Source of the DNA: Pseudomonas viridiflava
GTDB taxonomy: Bacteria; Pseudomonadota; Gammaproteobacteria; Pseudomonadales; Pseudomonadaceae
NCBI RefSeq assembly: GCF_900583165.1
Contig: NZ_UTKY01000010.1
Coordinates: 164,488-228,487, forward strand
DNA length: 64,000 nucleotides
Reading direction: 5' to 3'
Every line of letters begins with the position of its first letter. Positions within the stretch are counted from its first letter, which is position 1. The translations under genes and the position numbers were made by a program. The notes beneath the pieces were generated by a model that was not told the origin of the DNA, made no database searches, and worked only from the letters and a program-made list of their open reading frames with translations. Below, piece after piece: positions 1 to 8,650 of the stretch.

Positions 1-632
1 AGTACAAGGGCATCCTGGGTATCAATATCGGCAAGAATTTCGACACCCCAGTCGAGCGTGCGGTGGATGACTATCTAATCTGCCTGGACAAGGTCTACGC
101 CCACGCCAGCTATGTGACCGTCAACGTCAGCTCGCCCAACACCCCTGGCCTGCGCAGCCTGCAGTTCGGTGATTCTCTCAAGCAGCTGCTCGAAGCACTG
201 CGTCAGCGCCAGGAAGACCTGGCCGTGCGCCATGGCAAACGCGTACCGCTGGCGATCAAGATCGCCCCAGACATGAGCGACGAAGAAACCGTGCTGGTGG
301 CTCAAGCGTTGTTGGATTCGGGCATGGACGCGGTGATCGCCACCAATACCACCCTCAGCCGTGTCGGCGTCGAAGGCTTGGCCCATGGTGACGAAGCGGG
401 TGGTTTGTCGGGTGCCCCGGTGCGCGAGCAAAGCACCCATATCGTCAAGGTACTGGCCGCCGAGTTGGCCGGGCGTTTGCCGATTATTGCCGCGGGCGGT
501 ATCACCGAAGGCAAGCACGCGGCTGAGAAGATCGCTGCTGGCGCCAGCCTGGTGCAACTGTACTCCGGGTTCATCTACAAGGGCCCGGCGCTGATTCGCC
601 AGTCGGTAGATGCAATCGCGGCATTGCGCTGA
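1..632 (+). CDS. pyrD: Dihydroorotate dehydrogenase (quinone), 3' part
   Basis: Class 2 dihydroorotate dehydrogenase oxidises dihydroorotate to orotate on the inner membrane with quinone as acceptor (pyrimidine synthesis). The frame is open from base 3 to the stop at 630-632, giving 209 residues, so roughly the N-terminal third lies outside the window. Visible family signatures are the ILGINIGKN segment at the very start, the [12 protein letters not shown] stretch with the catalytic serine region, KIAPD, ATNTT, and the C-terminal FMN-phosphate segment AAGGI...[10 protein letters not shown]. An internal ATG at 63 is not the start because homology continues upstream. It is followed by rmf on the opposite strand, the order known from Pseudomonas genomes. 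Confidence 0.97.
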   Translation, partial: YKGILGINIGKNFDTPVERAVDDYLICLDKVYAHASYVTVNVSSPNTPGLRSLQFGDSLKQLLEALRQRQEDLAVRHGKRVPLAIKIAPDMSDEETVLVAQALLDSGMDAVIATNTTLSRVGVEGLAHGDEAGGLSGAPVREQSTHIVKVLAAELAGRLPIIAAGGITEGKHAAEKIAAGASLVQLYSGFIYKGPALIRQSVDAIAALR

Positions 633-716
633 TCCACTGCAATCGGGGGCAAGTCGAATCGTCGCACCGCCCCTCCCATATTGGCTCGAGCGTGTCAGCC
701 CTTATTCTGCGGCCAT

Positions 717-741
717 TAAAAAGGGCTCCATAAAGGAGCCC
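717..741 (-). terminator. Rho-independent terminator of rmf
   Basis: Read on the minus strand, a perfect 7-bp stem (GGGCTCC / GGAGCCC, loop of five) is followed by a run of five T. It lies about 90 bases after the rmf stop codon. The plus strand has no T run after the stem, so it is unlikely to serve pyrD. Confidence 0.8.
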
Positions 742-828
742 CCTGGGCCGAAGCCCGCCGCCCGGATAGGACGTGCGTGGTTAAGTCGTTACATATTCAA
801 GTTGATGTGTCGGAATTAAATGCCCTGA

Positions 829-1044
829 TTAGCCGACGGCGTGAAGTTCGTTGAGTCTGTGGATTCCCGCAGTGCCAGTCATACCGTCCCAGTTGTCGCC
901 GCGTCCTTCTCGCCAGCCGTTGATCCAGGCTTGGCGTACCGACGGTAGAGTAAATGGGCAAAGCTCACGGGATTTGCCATGAACGCCATATTGATATCCG
1001 CGTAAAAATGCTCTTTCCAACGGATCACGCTTAAGTCTTCTCAT
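829..1044 (-). CDS. rmf: Ribosome modulation factor
   Basis: RMF is a small basic protein that dimerises 70S ribosomes into inactive 100S particles in stationary phase. The 71-residue product begins MRRLKRDPLERAF and carries the family core RGYQYGVHGKSRELCPF followed by RQAWINGWREGRGDNWDG, matching the usual length. The ATG at 1044 is preceded by a GAGGG ribosome binding site. A terminator follows at 717-741 and a highly structured leader precedes it (1085-1177). It is monocistronic, between pyrD (convergent) and rlmKL (divergent). Confidence 0.97.
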   Translation of the reverse strand: MRRLKRDPLERAFLRGYQYGVHGKSRELCPFTLPSVRQAWINGWREGRGDNWDGMTGTAGIHRLNELHAVG

Positions 1045-1084
1045 AGGGTGTTTCCCTCACTTGTTGACTGTCTTGATATCCTTC

Positions 1085-1177
1085 GACCTCGTCTGAGGTC
1101 GGGCAGAGTTTTTCTGCCGTTGGTGGGCTCGCTGCCGGCGTGGCGAGCCGATGTGTTGGCGTCGTGACGGCGCCAAC
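1085..1177 (-). promoter_or_regulatory. Structured rmf leader, candidate rmf RNA motif
   Basis: Four consecutive stem-loops can be drawn in the 5' leader of rmf: GTTGGCG/CGCCAAC (1155-1177), GGCTCGC/GCGAGCC (1126-1149), GGCAGA/TCTGCC (1102-1118) and GACCTC/GAGGTC (1085-1100). The last ends about 40 bases before the start codon. A Pseudomonas-specific conserved RNA upstream of rmf (the rmf RNA motif) is known; this region is in the right place and has the expected structure, but I have not aligned it to that model. Outer ends are approximate. Confidence 0.65.
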
Positions 1178-1576
1178 CTGTGTTGAGTTCTAACCAATAG
1201 GTCACATGGATTCAATGATCGTTTTGTCATAAGCACGTAACGATAACGATGCTATAGCCATAAGCTGGGATGGCTTTTCGCCCCATTTATGGGGCAAAGC
1301 CAGCTATGATGCACCCTGCAATGAGGCTGGGTTTAATCCTTTAGTGAGAATGCCCGCTCGTTGCAGTCGGTTATTATTCGACGAAGGGTCGGAATATTTC
1401 CTTTTGTTGCGCCACAGTATTGATCTGCCCCGTCAACCAAGGCCTGCGGGCCTGGCAGGCGGGGTGGGACGGCACATTTGTGCCACGCGAGCACTCTTCA
1501 AGAAAAGTGCTTGATTGAAAACCGAACCGGCGATGCGTCGCCCGTTCATTTATTGCTGAAAAGCCTGGAATGCCCC
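1178..1576. other. Divergent intergenic region between rmf and rlmKL
   Basis: This gene-free stretch must contain the promoters of rmf and rlmKL, but I cannot assign convincing -35/-10 pairs. The one clear structure is a long hairpin at 1271-1302: TGGCTTT and CGCCCC pair with GGGGC and AAAGCCA around the loop ATTTAT. It has no T run on either side, so it is not an obvious terminator. An in-frame TTG at 1478 is not taken as the rlmKL start. Confidence 0.5.
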
Positions 1577-3841
1577 ATGTCGGACCGTTTTGAACTCTTC
1601 CTCACTTGCCCCAAAGGCCTCGAAGGCCTGCTGATCGAGGAAGCCGTCGGGCTTGGCCTTGAGGAAGCCCGCGAGCACACCTCGGCCGTACGCGGTATAG
1701 CCGACATGGAAACTGCCTACCGCCTGTGCCTCTGGTCACGCCTGGCCAACCGCGTGTTGCTGGTGCTCAAGCGCTTCCCGATGAAGGACGCCGAAGACCT
1801 CTACCACGGTGTGCTGGATATCGAATGGGCCGACCACATGGTCCCTGACGGCACCCTCGCCGTGGAATTCAGCGGCCATGGTTCGGGCATCGACAACACC
1901 CACTTCGGCGCGCTGAAGGTCAAGGATGCGATTGTCGACAAGCTGCGCACCCCGGCCGGCGAACGCCCGTCCATCGACAAGATCAACCCGGACCTGCGCA
2001 TACATCTGCGCCTGGACCGTGGCGAAGCCATCCTGTCCCTCGACCTCTCCGGCCATAGCCTGCACCAGCGTGGCTACCGCCTGCAGCAGGGCGCGGCACC
2101 GTTGAAGGAAAACCTGGCGGCCGCGATCCTGATTCGCGCCGGCTGGCCACGTATCGCTGCCGAAGGCGGCGCGCTGACCGATCCGATGTGCGGCGTGGGC
2201 ACCTTCCTGGTCGAGGGCGCAATGATCGCCGCCGACATGGCCCCCAACCTGAATCGTGAACTGTGGGGCTTTACCACTTGGCTGGGTCATGTCCCTGCGT
2301 TGTGGAAAAAGCTGCACACCGAAGCGGCCGAACGCGCGGCCATTGGCATGAACAAGCCGCCGTTGTGGGTGCGTGGCTATGAAGCCGACCCGCGTCTGAT
2401 CCAACCCGCACGTAATAACATCGAACGTGCAGGCCTGAGCCACTGGATCAAGGTCTACCAAGGCGAAGTCGGTACTTTCGAGCCACGTCCGGACCAGAAC
2501 CAAAAAGGCCTGGTCATCTGCAACCCGCCGTATGGCGAGCGTTTGGGTGATGAAGCGAGCCTGTTGTACCTCTACCAGAACCTCGGCGAGCGTCTTCGCC
2601 AGGCGTGCATGGGCTGGGAAGCGGCGGTGTTCACCGGCGCCCCGGACCTGGGCAAGCGCATGGGTATTCGCAGTCACAAGCAGTATTCGTTCTGGAACGG
2701 CGCTTTGCCGTGCAAATTGCTGCTGATCAAGGTCAACCCTGATCAATTCGTCACTGGCGAGCGCCGCACCCCCGAGCAGCGCCAGGCTGAGCGCGAGCAA
2801 GCCGCTTACGATCAGGCCCCGATCGAGCCGCAAGAGCGCCAGTACAACAAGAACGGCAACCCGATCAAGCCGGCCCCGGCTCCGGTGGTTGAACAGGCAC
2901 GCCTCAGCGAAGGCGGGCAGATGTTCGCCAATCGCCTGCAAAAGAACCTCAAGCTGCTGGGCAAATGGGCCAAGCGCGAAGGCGTGGATTGCTACCGCGT
3001 GTATGACGCCGATATGCCGGAATACTCCATGGCTATCGACCTGTACCACGATTGGGTCCACGTGCAGGAATACGCCGCACCGAAGTCCATCGACCCGGAA
3101 AAAGCCTCCGCACGCATGTTCGATGCCCTGGCCGCGATTCCGCAGGCGCTGAACATCGATAAGAGCCGCGTGGTGGTCAAGCGCCGCGAGCGTCAGAGCG
3201 GCACCAAGCAGTACGAGCGCCAGAGCGCCCAGGGCAAGTTTACCGAGGTCAGCGAAGGCGGCGTGAAGCTGCTGGTCAACCTCACCGACTATCTGGACAC
3301 CGGCCTGTTCCTAGACCACCGTCCGATGCGCATGCGTATCCAGAAAGAAGCCGCCGGCAAGCGTTTCCTCAACCTGTATTGCTACACCGCCACGGCGAGT
3401 GTGCACGCAGCCAAAGGCGGCGCGCGCAGCACCACCAGTGTCGACCTGTCCAAGACGTATCTGGACTGGGCGCGTCGCAACTTCTCGCTTAACGGTTTCT
3501 CCGACAAGAACCGTCTGGAGCAGGGTGATGTGATGGCGTGGCTGGAAGCCAGTCGCGATGAGTTCGACCTGATCTTCATCGACCCGCCGACCTTCTCCAA
3601 CTCCAAGCGCATGGAAGGCATCTTCGACGTGCAGCGTGACCACGTGCAGTTGCTGGACCTGGCCATGGCCCGCCTGGCACCGGGCGGCGTGCTGTATTTC
3701 TCGAACAACTTCCGCAAGTTCGTGCTGGAAGACAACCTCAGCGAGCGTTACGCGGTCGAGGAAATCAGCGACAAGACCCTCGACCCGGACTTTGCGCGCA
3801 ATGCCAAGATCCACCGGGCGTGGAAAATCACCGCACGCTGA
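1577..3841 (+). CDS. rlmL: Bifunctional 23S rRNA methyltransferase RlmKL
   Basis: This fused enzyme makes m2G2445 (RlmL half) and m7G2069 (RlmK half) in 23S rRNA. The chosen ATG at 1577 gives 754 residues and the normal start MSDRFELFLTCPKGLE; the open frame extends upstream to a TTG with no homology. An N-terminal ferredoxin-like/THUMP region is followed by the RlmL SAM site DPMCGVGTFLVEGA near residue 200 and the catalytic NPPYGERLG near 315. The RlmK half has FLNLYCYTATASVHAA near 597 and DPPTFSNSKRM near 668. No truncation or frameshift is seen. It appears monocistronic and is followed by a REPIN. Confidence 0.97.
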   Translation: MSDRFELFLTCPKGLEGLLIEEAVGLGLEEAREHTSAVRGIADMETAYRLCLWSRLANRVLLVLKRFPMKDAEDLYHGVLDIEWADHMVPDGTLAVEFSGHGSGIDNTHFGALKVKDAIVDKLRTPAGERPSIDKINPDLRIHLRLDRGEAILSLDLSGHSLHQRGYRLQQGAAPLKENLAAAILIRAGWPRIAAEGGALTDPMCGVGTFLVEGAMIAADMAPNLNRELWGFTTWLGHVPALWKKLHTEAAERAAIGMNKPPLWVRGYEADPRLIQPARNNIERAGLSHWIKVYQGEVGTFEPRPDQNQKGLVICNPPYGERLGDEASLLYLYQNLGERLRQACMGWEAAVFTGAPDLGKRMGIRSHKQYSFWNGALPCKLLLIKVNPDQFVTGERRTPEQRQAEREQAAYDQAPIEPQERQYNKNGNPIKPAPAPVVEQARLSEGGQMFANRLQKNLKLLGKWAKREGVDCYRVYDADMPEYSMAIDLYHDWVHVQEYAAPKSIDPEKASARMFDALAAIPQALNIDKSRVVVKRRERQSGTKQYERQSAQGKFTEVSEGGVKLLVNLTDYLDTGLFLDHRPMRMRIQKEAAGKRFLNLYCYTATASVHAAKGGARSTTSVDLSKTYLDWARRNFSLNGFSDKNRLEQGDVMAWLEASRDEFDLIFIDPPTFSNSKRMEGIFDVQRDHVQLLDLAMARLAPGGVLYFSNNFRKFVLEDNLSERYAVEEISDKTLDPDFARNAKIHRAWKITAR

Positions 3842-3849
3842 GTGCGCTT

Positions 3850-3948
3850 TGTAGGAGCGAGCTTGCTCGCGAAAGACTCAAGAACGCCGCGTTTTGTCTG
3901 AATAAGCGCGGCGTCTTCAAGTTCTTCGCGAGCAAGCTCGCTCCTACA
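3850..3948. repeat. REPIN, GTAGGAGCGAGC family
   Basis: Two inverted copies of a REP sequence (TGTAGGAGCGAGCTTGCTCG and its reverse complement) flank about 50 bases that also partly pair (ACGCCGCG / CGCGGCGT). This is one of two loci of this REP family in the window; the other is 25121-25220. It sits between rlmKL and the GGDEF gene, which run in the same direction, and may stabilise or stop the upstream transcript. Confidence 0.9.
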
Positions 3949-4043
3949 GTTGTTTTGCACTGGTCAAATTCAGGACCTGTCGCTATAACTTAAGGCCTAG
4001 CCAAAGTGACACCCCCCGCACGCTGGCGTTGTGAGTGTTGCCT

Positions 4044-6443
4044 ATGCCGTTGCAAGCCGTTCGCCCGAAAATCCTAGGCTTTATCAGTGAGCAGGCGTCG
4101 GCTTGGCTGGTGGCATTGGTGGTGTTGTTGGCAGGGTGTGCGCTCACGGTCATCATCGCCTGGGCGGCCTCTGATCTCTATTCCCAGCAGGTACGCCAGC
4201 GCTTTCAACTGTTGGTCAACGAACGCTATACCCGCCTGCAGGAACGCTTTGAAGACCAGGAACAACGCCTGAACGCCCTGCGACGGTTCTTCGTTAATTC
4301 CGATGACGTATCCCGTGAAGAATTCGACGGCTTCGCCCAGCCCTTGCTGTTGCGCACCCGTGCGTATTCCTGGGCACCGCGAATCTTTCGCCAGCAGCGC
4401 GTCGCATTCGAGCAGGACGTGTCGCGTGAGCGCGGCATGCCGTATGTCATCCGTGAATTGAACGCTGCCGGTGAACTGGCTCCCGCGACCGAGCGCGATG
4501 AATACGTGCCCGTGCTGTACACCCAGACCCAGAGCCTGTTGGGCGCGCCGTTGGGCTTTGACCTGTTGGCCCAACCCCTGCGGCGTGTGACCCTTGAGCG
4601 AGCGCAGAAAACCGGCAACCTGGCAGTGTCGCAGCCCATGCAATTGGTGGGCGTGGAGCCGGCCTACGCAACCGGCGTATTGCTGGTTGCGCCGGTGAGC
4701 CACTTGCCTACCGCCGGGCAATCCCAGGACGAGCCCTACGGTTACGTGATGGCAGTGATCAGCATGCGCCAACTGGTGGCTGACGGCTTGCCCAAGCCGG
4801 ACCGCGATAACCTGGTGATGCAGATCGTCGACACCTCTGACCTGCAACAGCGCGTGCTCTACGACTCCGGCAACGTCGTCGGTAGTAGCGACCTCACGGC
4901 CGCACGCCGTTTGAGTTTGGGGGATCACATCTATGTCCTGAGCCTGCGCACCAGCCAGGTATTTGACCACACCAATCATTCAGCCCTGGCTACTATCCTG
5001 ACCATGGGCGGTTTGCTCAGCCTGCTGCTCAGTGCTCTGCTCTATATGCTGGTCAGCCAGCGCCAGCGCGCGCTAACAATGGTGGAACAACGTACCGTGC
5101 AACTGCGTTTGCGTGAGCACGAATTGCGTGGTGCCCACGGTCAATTGCGCAGTGTGCTGAATGCGGCCACACAAGTTGCGATCATTGCCACTGATCTGCG
5201 CGGTGTCATCAATACCTTCAACGCCGGGGCCGAGCAGATGCTCGGGTTCAAGGCCGAGGACGTCGTCGGTAAGGTGACACTCGAAAGCTTGCACCTGGCG
5301 CTGGAATTGGAAGCGCGTTCTGCCAGCCTGAGCGTGGCCTTGGGCAAACGCATCCCGGCCAGCCAGGCGATGCTGGTAGAAAGCCCAGACACTTTGCACG
5401 AAGCCCGCGAATGGAGTTTGGTCCGCCAGGACGGCAGCCAGTTAACCGTGAATATGCTGGCCACGGTACTGCTGGATGATCACGGTTTATGGATCGGCCA
5501 CCTGGCGATTTACCTGGATGTCACCGAACAAAAACGTGCCTACGAGGCACTGGCCGCACGGGATCGGCTGCTGAAAAAGCTCAGTGCCCATGTGCCCGGC
5601 GGGATCTTCCAGTTCACCCTCGAACCCCAGGATAACTGGCGATTTATCTATGCCAGCGACGGCATGCGCGATATCTATGAAATCGAGCCCGGGGTACTGC
5701 AACAGCATGCAAGGAAGGCCTTCGAGCGTATCCACCCGCTGGATGTGGAGCGGGTACGCGACTCGATTCGCCTGTCGGCATTGCAGTTGAGCCACTGGCG
5801 CGAAGAGTATCGCGTACAGCTGCCGCAACGAGGCCTGCGCTGGATTCGCGGTGAGGCCACGCCAGAAGAGTTACCCGGTGGCGGTACGCTGTGGCATGGC
5901 TACGTGTCGGATATTTCCGACCTCAAGCGGGTTGAGGAAGAGTTGCGGGCACAGTCGATCACCGACTCTCTCACGGGCATCCATAACCGCCGCTATTTCC
6001 AGGACCGCCTCAAGGCCGAGATGGTGCGCCTCAACCGCACCTCGGGGGCGTTGTCGTTGATCATGCTGGACATCGACCACTTCAAGCGCATCAACGACCA
6101 GTACGGTCACGCCGTCGGCGACAGCGTGTTGCAGGAACTGTGCATGCGCATCAGCCAGCGCCTGCGTCGCACCGATGTGTTCTGTCGACTGGGCGGCGAG
6201 GAGTTCATGGTGCTGTGCCCCAACACCGACGCCGAACAGGCCTACAGCCTCGCCATGGAGTTGTGGCAGTCGTTGCGCGACGTGCCGATGGTGCCCGTGG
6301 GTATCGTCACCGCCAGTTTTGGCGTGGCCAGCTGGCGGGTGGGCGAAGGGATCGATGGGCTGTTGCTGCGGGCGGATTCGGCCGTGTATGTGGCCAAGCA
6401 GGCAGGCAGGGATCGCGTAGAGGCGGAGCGGGTGCAAGCTTGA
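4044..6443 (+). CDS. CHASE-PAS-PAS-GGDEF diguanylate cyclase
   Basis: A predicted inner-membrane diguanylate cyclase making c-di-GMP from two GTP in response to a periplasmic signal. With the ATG at 4044 it is 799 residues. TM1 is at about 17-41, a periplasmic CHASE-like domain at about 75-275, TM2 at about 313-337, then a PAS domain (about 365-490, ending in IYLDVTEQKRA), a second PAS/PAC (about 510-625, ending in VSDISDLKRVEEEL) and a C-terminal GGDEF domain. The active-site loop is RLGGEEF and an inhibitory RxxD site (RRTD) lies five residues before it, so the domain looks active and product-inhibited. There is no EAL domain. The ligand of the CHASE domain cannot be told from sequence. Confidence 0.93.
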   Translation: MPLQAVRPKILGFISEQASAWLVALVVLLAGCALTVIIAWAASDLYSQQVRQRFQLLVNERYTRLQERFEDQEQRLNALRRFFVNSDDVSREEFDGFAQPLLLRTRAYSWAPRIFRQQRVAFEQDVSRERGMPYVIRELNAAGELAPATERDEYVPVLYTQTQSLLGAPLGFDLLAQPLRRVTLERAQKTGNLAVSQPMQLVGVEPAYATGVLLVAPVSHLPTAGQSQDEPYGYVMAVISMRQLVADGLPKPDRDNLVMQIVDTSDLQQRVLYDSGNVVGSSDLTAARRLSLGDHIYVLSLRTSQVFDHTNHSALATILTMGGLLSLLLSALLYMLVSQRQRALTMVEQRTVQLRLREHELRGAHGQLRSVLNAATQVAIIATDLRGVINTFNAGAEQMLGFKAEDVVGKVTLESLHLALELEARSASLSVALGKRIPASQAMLVESPDTLHEAREWSLVRQDGSQLTVNMLATVLLDDHGLWIGHLAIYLDVTEQKRAYEALAARDRLLKKLSAHVPGGIFQFTLEPQDNWRFIYASDGMRDIYEIEPGVLQQHARKAFERIHPLDVERVRDSIRLSALQLSHWREEYRVQLPQRGLRWIRGEATPEELPGGGTLWHGYVSDISDLKRVEEELRAQSITDSLTGIHNRRYFQDRLKAEMVRLNRTSGALSLIMLDIDHFKRINDQYGHAVGDSVLQELCMRISQRLRRTDVFCRLGGEEFMVLCPNTDAEQAYSLAMELWQSLRDVPMVPVGIVTASFGVASWRVGEGIDGLLLRADSAVYVAKQAGRDRVEAERVQA

Positions 6444-6462
6444 TGGCTTGCACGGAACCCAA

Positions 6463-6552
6463 TGTGGGAGGGGGCTTGCTCCCGATGGCGGTGGTTCAGT
6501 TGCATAGTAAGTCGACTGATACACCGCTATCGGGAGCAAGCACCCTCCCACA
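6463..6552. repeat. REPIN, GTGGGAGGGGGC family (variant arms)
   Basis: Inverted pair of the common REP of this window. Both arms carry the same change, GCTCCCGAT / ATCGGGAGC instead of GCCCCCGAT / ATCGGGGGC, so pairing between arms is kept. It lies between two convergent genes. Confidence 0.88.
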
Positions 6553-6568
6553 AGGGATCGCGTTACTC

Positions 6569-8029
6569 CTAGAGTACCGGGGCGGCAGCCGCGATTTTCG
6601 GCTGGCGATACAGGTCCAGTAGCACCTGATCCAACACCGACGACGCCCCCCACGGCTTCGGATCATTCAAAATCGCTACCACCGCCCAGGTATTGCCGTT
6701 GTTATCGCGGCTAAACCCTGCGATGGCGCGCACGGTGTTCAAGGTGCCGGTCTTGACGTGAGCTTCACCGCGCATGGCTGTGGTCTTCAGGCGTTTGCGC
6801 ATGGTGCCGTCGGTGCCGGCAATGGGCATCGAGCTGATGAACTCCGCCGCGTAGGGGCTTTTCCAGGCGGCTTGCAGCATCGCCGCCATTTCACGCGCAC
6901 TGACCCGCTCGGCACGGGACAAACCGGAACCGTTCTCCATCACCAAGTGCGGCGCGGTGATGCCTTTTTTCGCCAGCCACTGGCGCACCACGCGTTGCGC
7001 GGCCTTGGCATCATCGCCGTCGGCATCGTTGCGGAACTGCGCACCCAGGCTCAGGAACAACTGCTGGGCCATGGTGTTGTTACTGTATTTGTTGATGTCG
7101 CGGATGATTTCCGCAAGGTCCGGGGAAAACGCCCGGGCCAGCACCTTGGCATCCTTGGGTACTGGCGCCTGGATATCACGGCCCTGGATGGTACCGCCCA
7201 ATTCCTTCCAGATCGCGCGCACAGCGCCGGCGGTGTAGGTGGCGTGATCCAGCAGCGACAGATAGGTCTGCGAGCTGCAGCCCTCGGCCAATTGGCCGCT
7301 GACGGTCACGGTCACGCTGCCGTCGGCGGCGGTCACCGGGTTGTAGCGCACATCCCCCGTGCACTGCTTGGCGTTGGAGACCTTGACCTGGTTGTCGATG
7401 CGGATGCTTGCAATCGGTGGCTCCACCGACACCAGCACCCGGCCGGAATCGTTGCGGGTCACGAAGCGCAGGGCCTTGAGGTTGACCAGCAGGGCATCGG
7501 GCTTGACCAGGAACGGTTTGTTTTCGTCGTTGCCATCATCATTGAATTCGGGCAATTGCGGCGGGATAAAGAAACCGCGGTCCAGCACCAGGTCGCCGGT
7601 GACTTGCTGCACGCCGTTGGCACGCAGGTCGCGCATCAGCAGCCAGAGTTTTTCCATGTTCAGCTTGGGGTCACCGCCGCCCTTGAGATACAGGTTGCCA
7701 TGCAACACGCCGCCGCTGAGGGTGCCGTCAGTATAGAACTCGGTTTTCCACTGGTGGTTAGGGCCGAGCATTTCCAGGGCCGCGTAGGTGGTGACCAGCT
7801 TCATGGTAGAAGCAGGGTTCACCGAAACATCAGCATTGAATACGGTAGGTGTGCCCGGACCGTTCAGGGGGATCATCACCAGGGACAGGGCGGTGTTTTG
7901 CAGTTTGGCTTTGGAGAGCGCCTGCTGAACATTCGGTGGCAGGGTGTTATTAACGGGGGCGGCGGAAGCGGAAAACGCCAGTGGCAGAATAAGACCGGCG
8001 AGTAGCACTGAACGTAAAGAGTTGATCAT
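6569..8029 (-). CDS. dacB: D-alanyl-D-alanine carboxypeptidase/endopeptidase (PBP4)
   Basis: Class C low-molecular-weight penicillin-binding protein acting in the periplasm on stem peptides and cross-links. The ATG at 8029 gives 486 residues with a clean signal peptide (MINSLRSVLLAGLILPLAF, cleavage after SASA). The three penicillin-binding motifs are present: SxxK in NPASTMKLVTTY, SxN in INKYSNNTMAQQ, and KTG in AHVKTGTLNTVRA. The large insert typical of PBP4 lies between the first two. The frame is open to 8182, and an ATG at 8101 would add a non-signal extension; the ribosome binding site before 8029 is weak, so the start is chosen from the signal peptide. It is divergent from yggL. Confidence 0.95.
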   Translation of the reverse strand: MINSLRSVLLAGLILPLAFSASAAPVNNTLPPNVQQALSKAKLQNTALSLVMIPLNGPGTPTVFNADVSVNPASTMKLVTTYAALEMLGPNHQWKTEFYTDGTLSGGVLHGNLYLKGGGDPKLNMEKLWLLMRDLRANGVQQVTGDLVLDRGFFIPPQLPEFNDDGNDENKPFLVKPDALLVNLKALRFVTRNDSGRVLVSVEPPIASIRIDNQVKVSNAKQCTGDVRYNPVTAADGSVTVTVSGQLAEGCSSQTYLSLLDHATYTAGAVRAIWKELGGTIQGRDIQAPVPKDAKVLARAFSPDLAEIIRDINKYSNNTMAQQLFLSLGAQFRNDADGDDAKAAQRVVRQWLAKKGITAPHLVMENGSGLSRAERVSAREMAAMLQAAWKSPYAAEFISSMPIAGTDGTMRKRLKTTAMRGEAHVKTGTLNTVRAIAGFSRDNNGNTWAVVAILNDPKPWGASSVLDQVLLDLYRQPKIAAAAPVL

Positions 8030-8266
8030 AAGGAATAAGACCCTACTGCTGAGGAGGGTGAAAAAGGCGAGGGGTATGTAAGAAAATCCCTCATTAGTCA
8101 TGAAAGTGTCGGCATTATGCCCCAAGGTGGGGCCACTTGTAGCTGAACGATAGCGGGTATTTGGCGTTTTTTTTGCCGGCATTGCACCGCCTGTCCCAGA
8201 GAGTCGGGCAATCGCTTCCTTAAACTGCTAAAGTGCCGCCCGTTATTACTTATGAGGATTGTTCCA

Positions 8267-8611
8267 ATGGCGACTAACCGTTCCCAGCGTCTGCGCAAAA
8301 AACTGTGCGTTGATGAATTTCAAGAGCTGGGTTTCGAACTGAACCTGGACTTCAAAGAAGACCTGAGTGAAGAAGCTACCGACGCTTTCCTCGAAGCATT
8401 CATCAAAGAAGCCATGGAAGCCAACGGTCTTGGCTATGTTGGCGGCGATGACTTCGGTCTGGTTTGCCTGCAGAAGCGTGGCTCGGTCAACGAAGAGCAG
8501 CGTGCCGCTGTTGAAAGCTGGCTCAAAGGCCGCAGCGAACTGAAAAGCGCTGAAGTCAGCCCGCTGCTGGACGTGTGGTATCCGGAAAAGCCGATCAACG
8601 CGGCTAAGTGA
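8267..8611 (+). CDS. yggL: YggL family 50S ribosome-associated protein
   Basis: A 114-residue acidic protein of the DUF469/YggL family, reported in E. coli to bind the large ribosomal subunit; the exact role is unclear. It begins MATNRSQRLRKKLCVDEFQE and has the family pattern GFELNLDF and WLKGRSELKSAEVSPLLDVWY. The ATG at 8267 is preceded by GAGG at 8254-8257 with good spacing, so the upstream in-frame ATG at 8252 is rejected. It is followed by a strong terminator. Confidence 0.93.
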   Translation: MATNRSQRLRKKLCVDEFQELGFELNLDFKEDLSEEATDAFLEAFIKEAMEANGLGYVGGDDFGLVCLQKRGSVNEEQRAAVESWLKGRSELKSAEVSPLLDVWYPEKPINAAK

Positions 8612-8615
8612 TACT

Positions 8616-8650
8616 AAAAAAACGGCGACCTTAGGGTCGCCGTTTTTTTA
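8616..8650. terminator. Bidirectional terminator between yggL and benE-like gene
   Basis: A 9-bp-plus stem AACGGCGACC/GGTCGCCGTT is flanked by A's on the left and T's on the right, so it can stop transcripts from both sides. Its right edge overlaps the stop codon of the minus-strand transporter. Confidence 0.9.
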
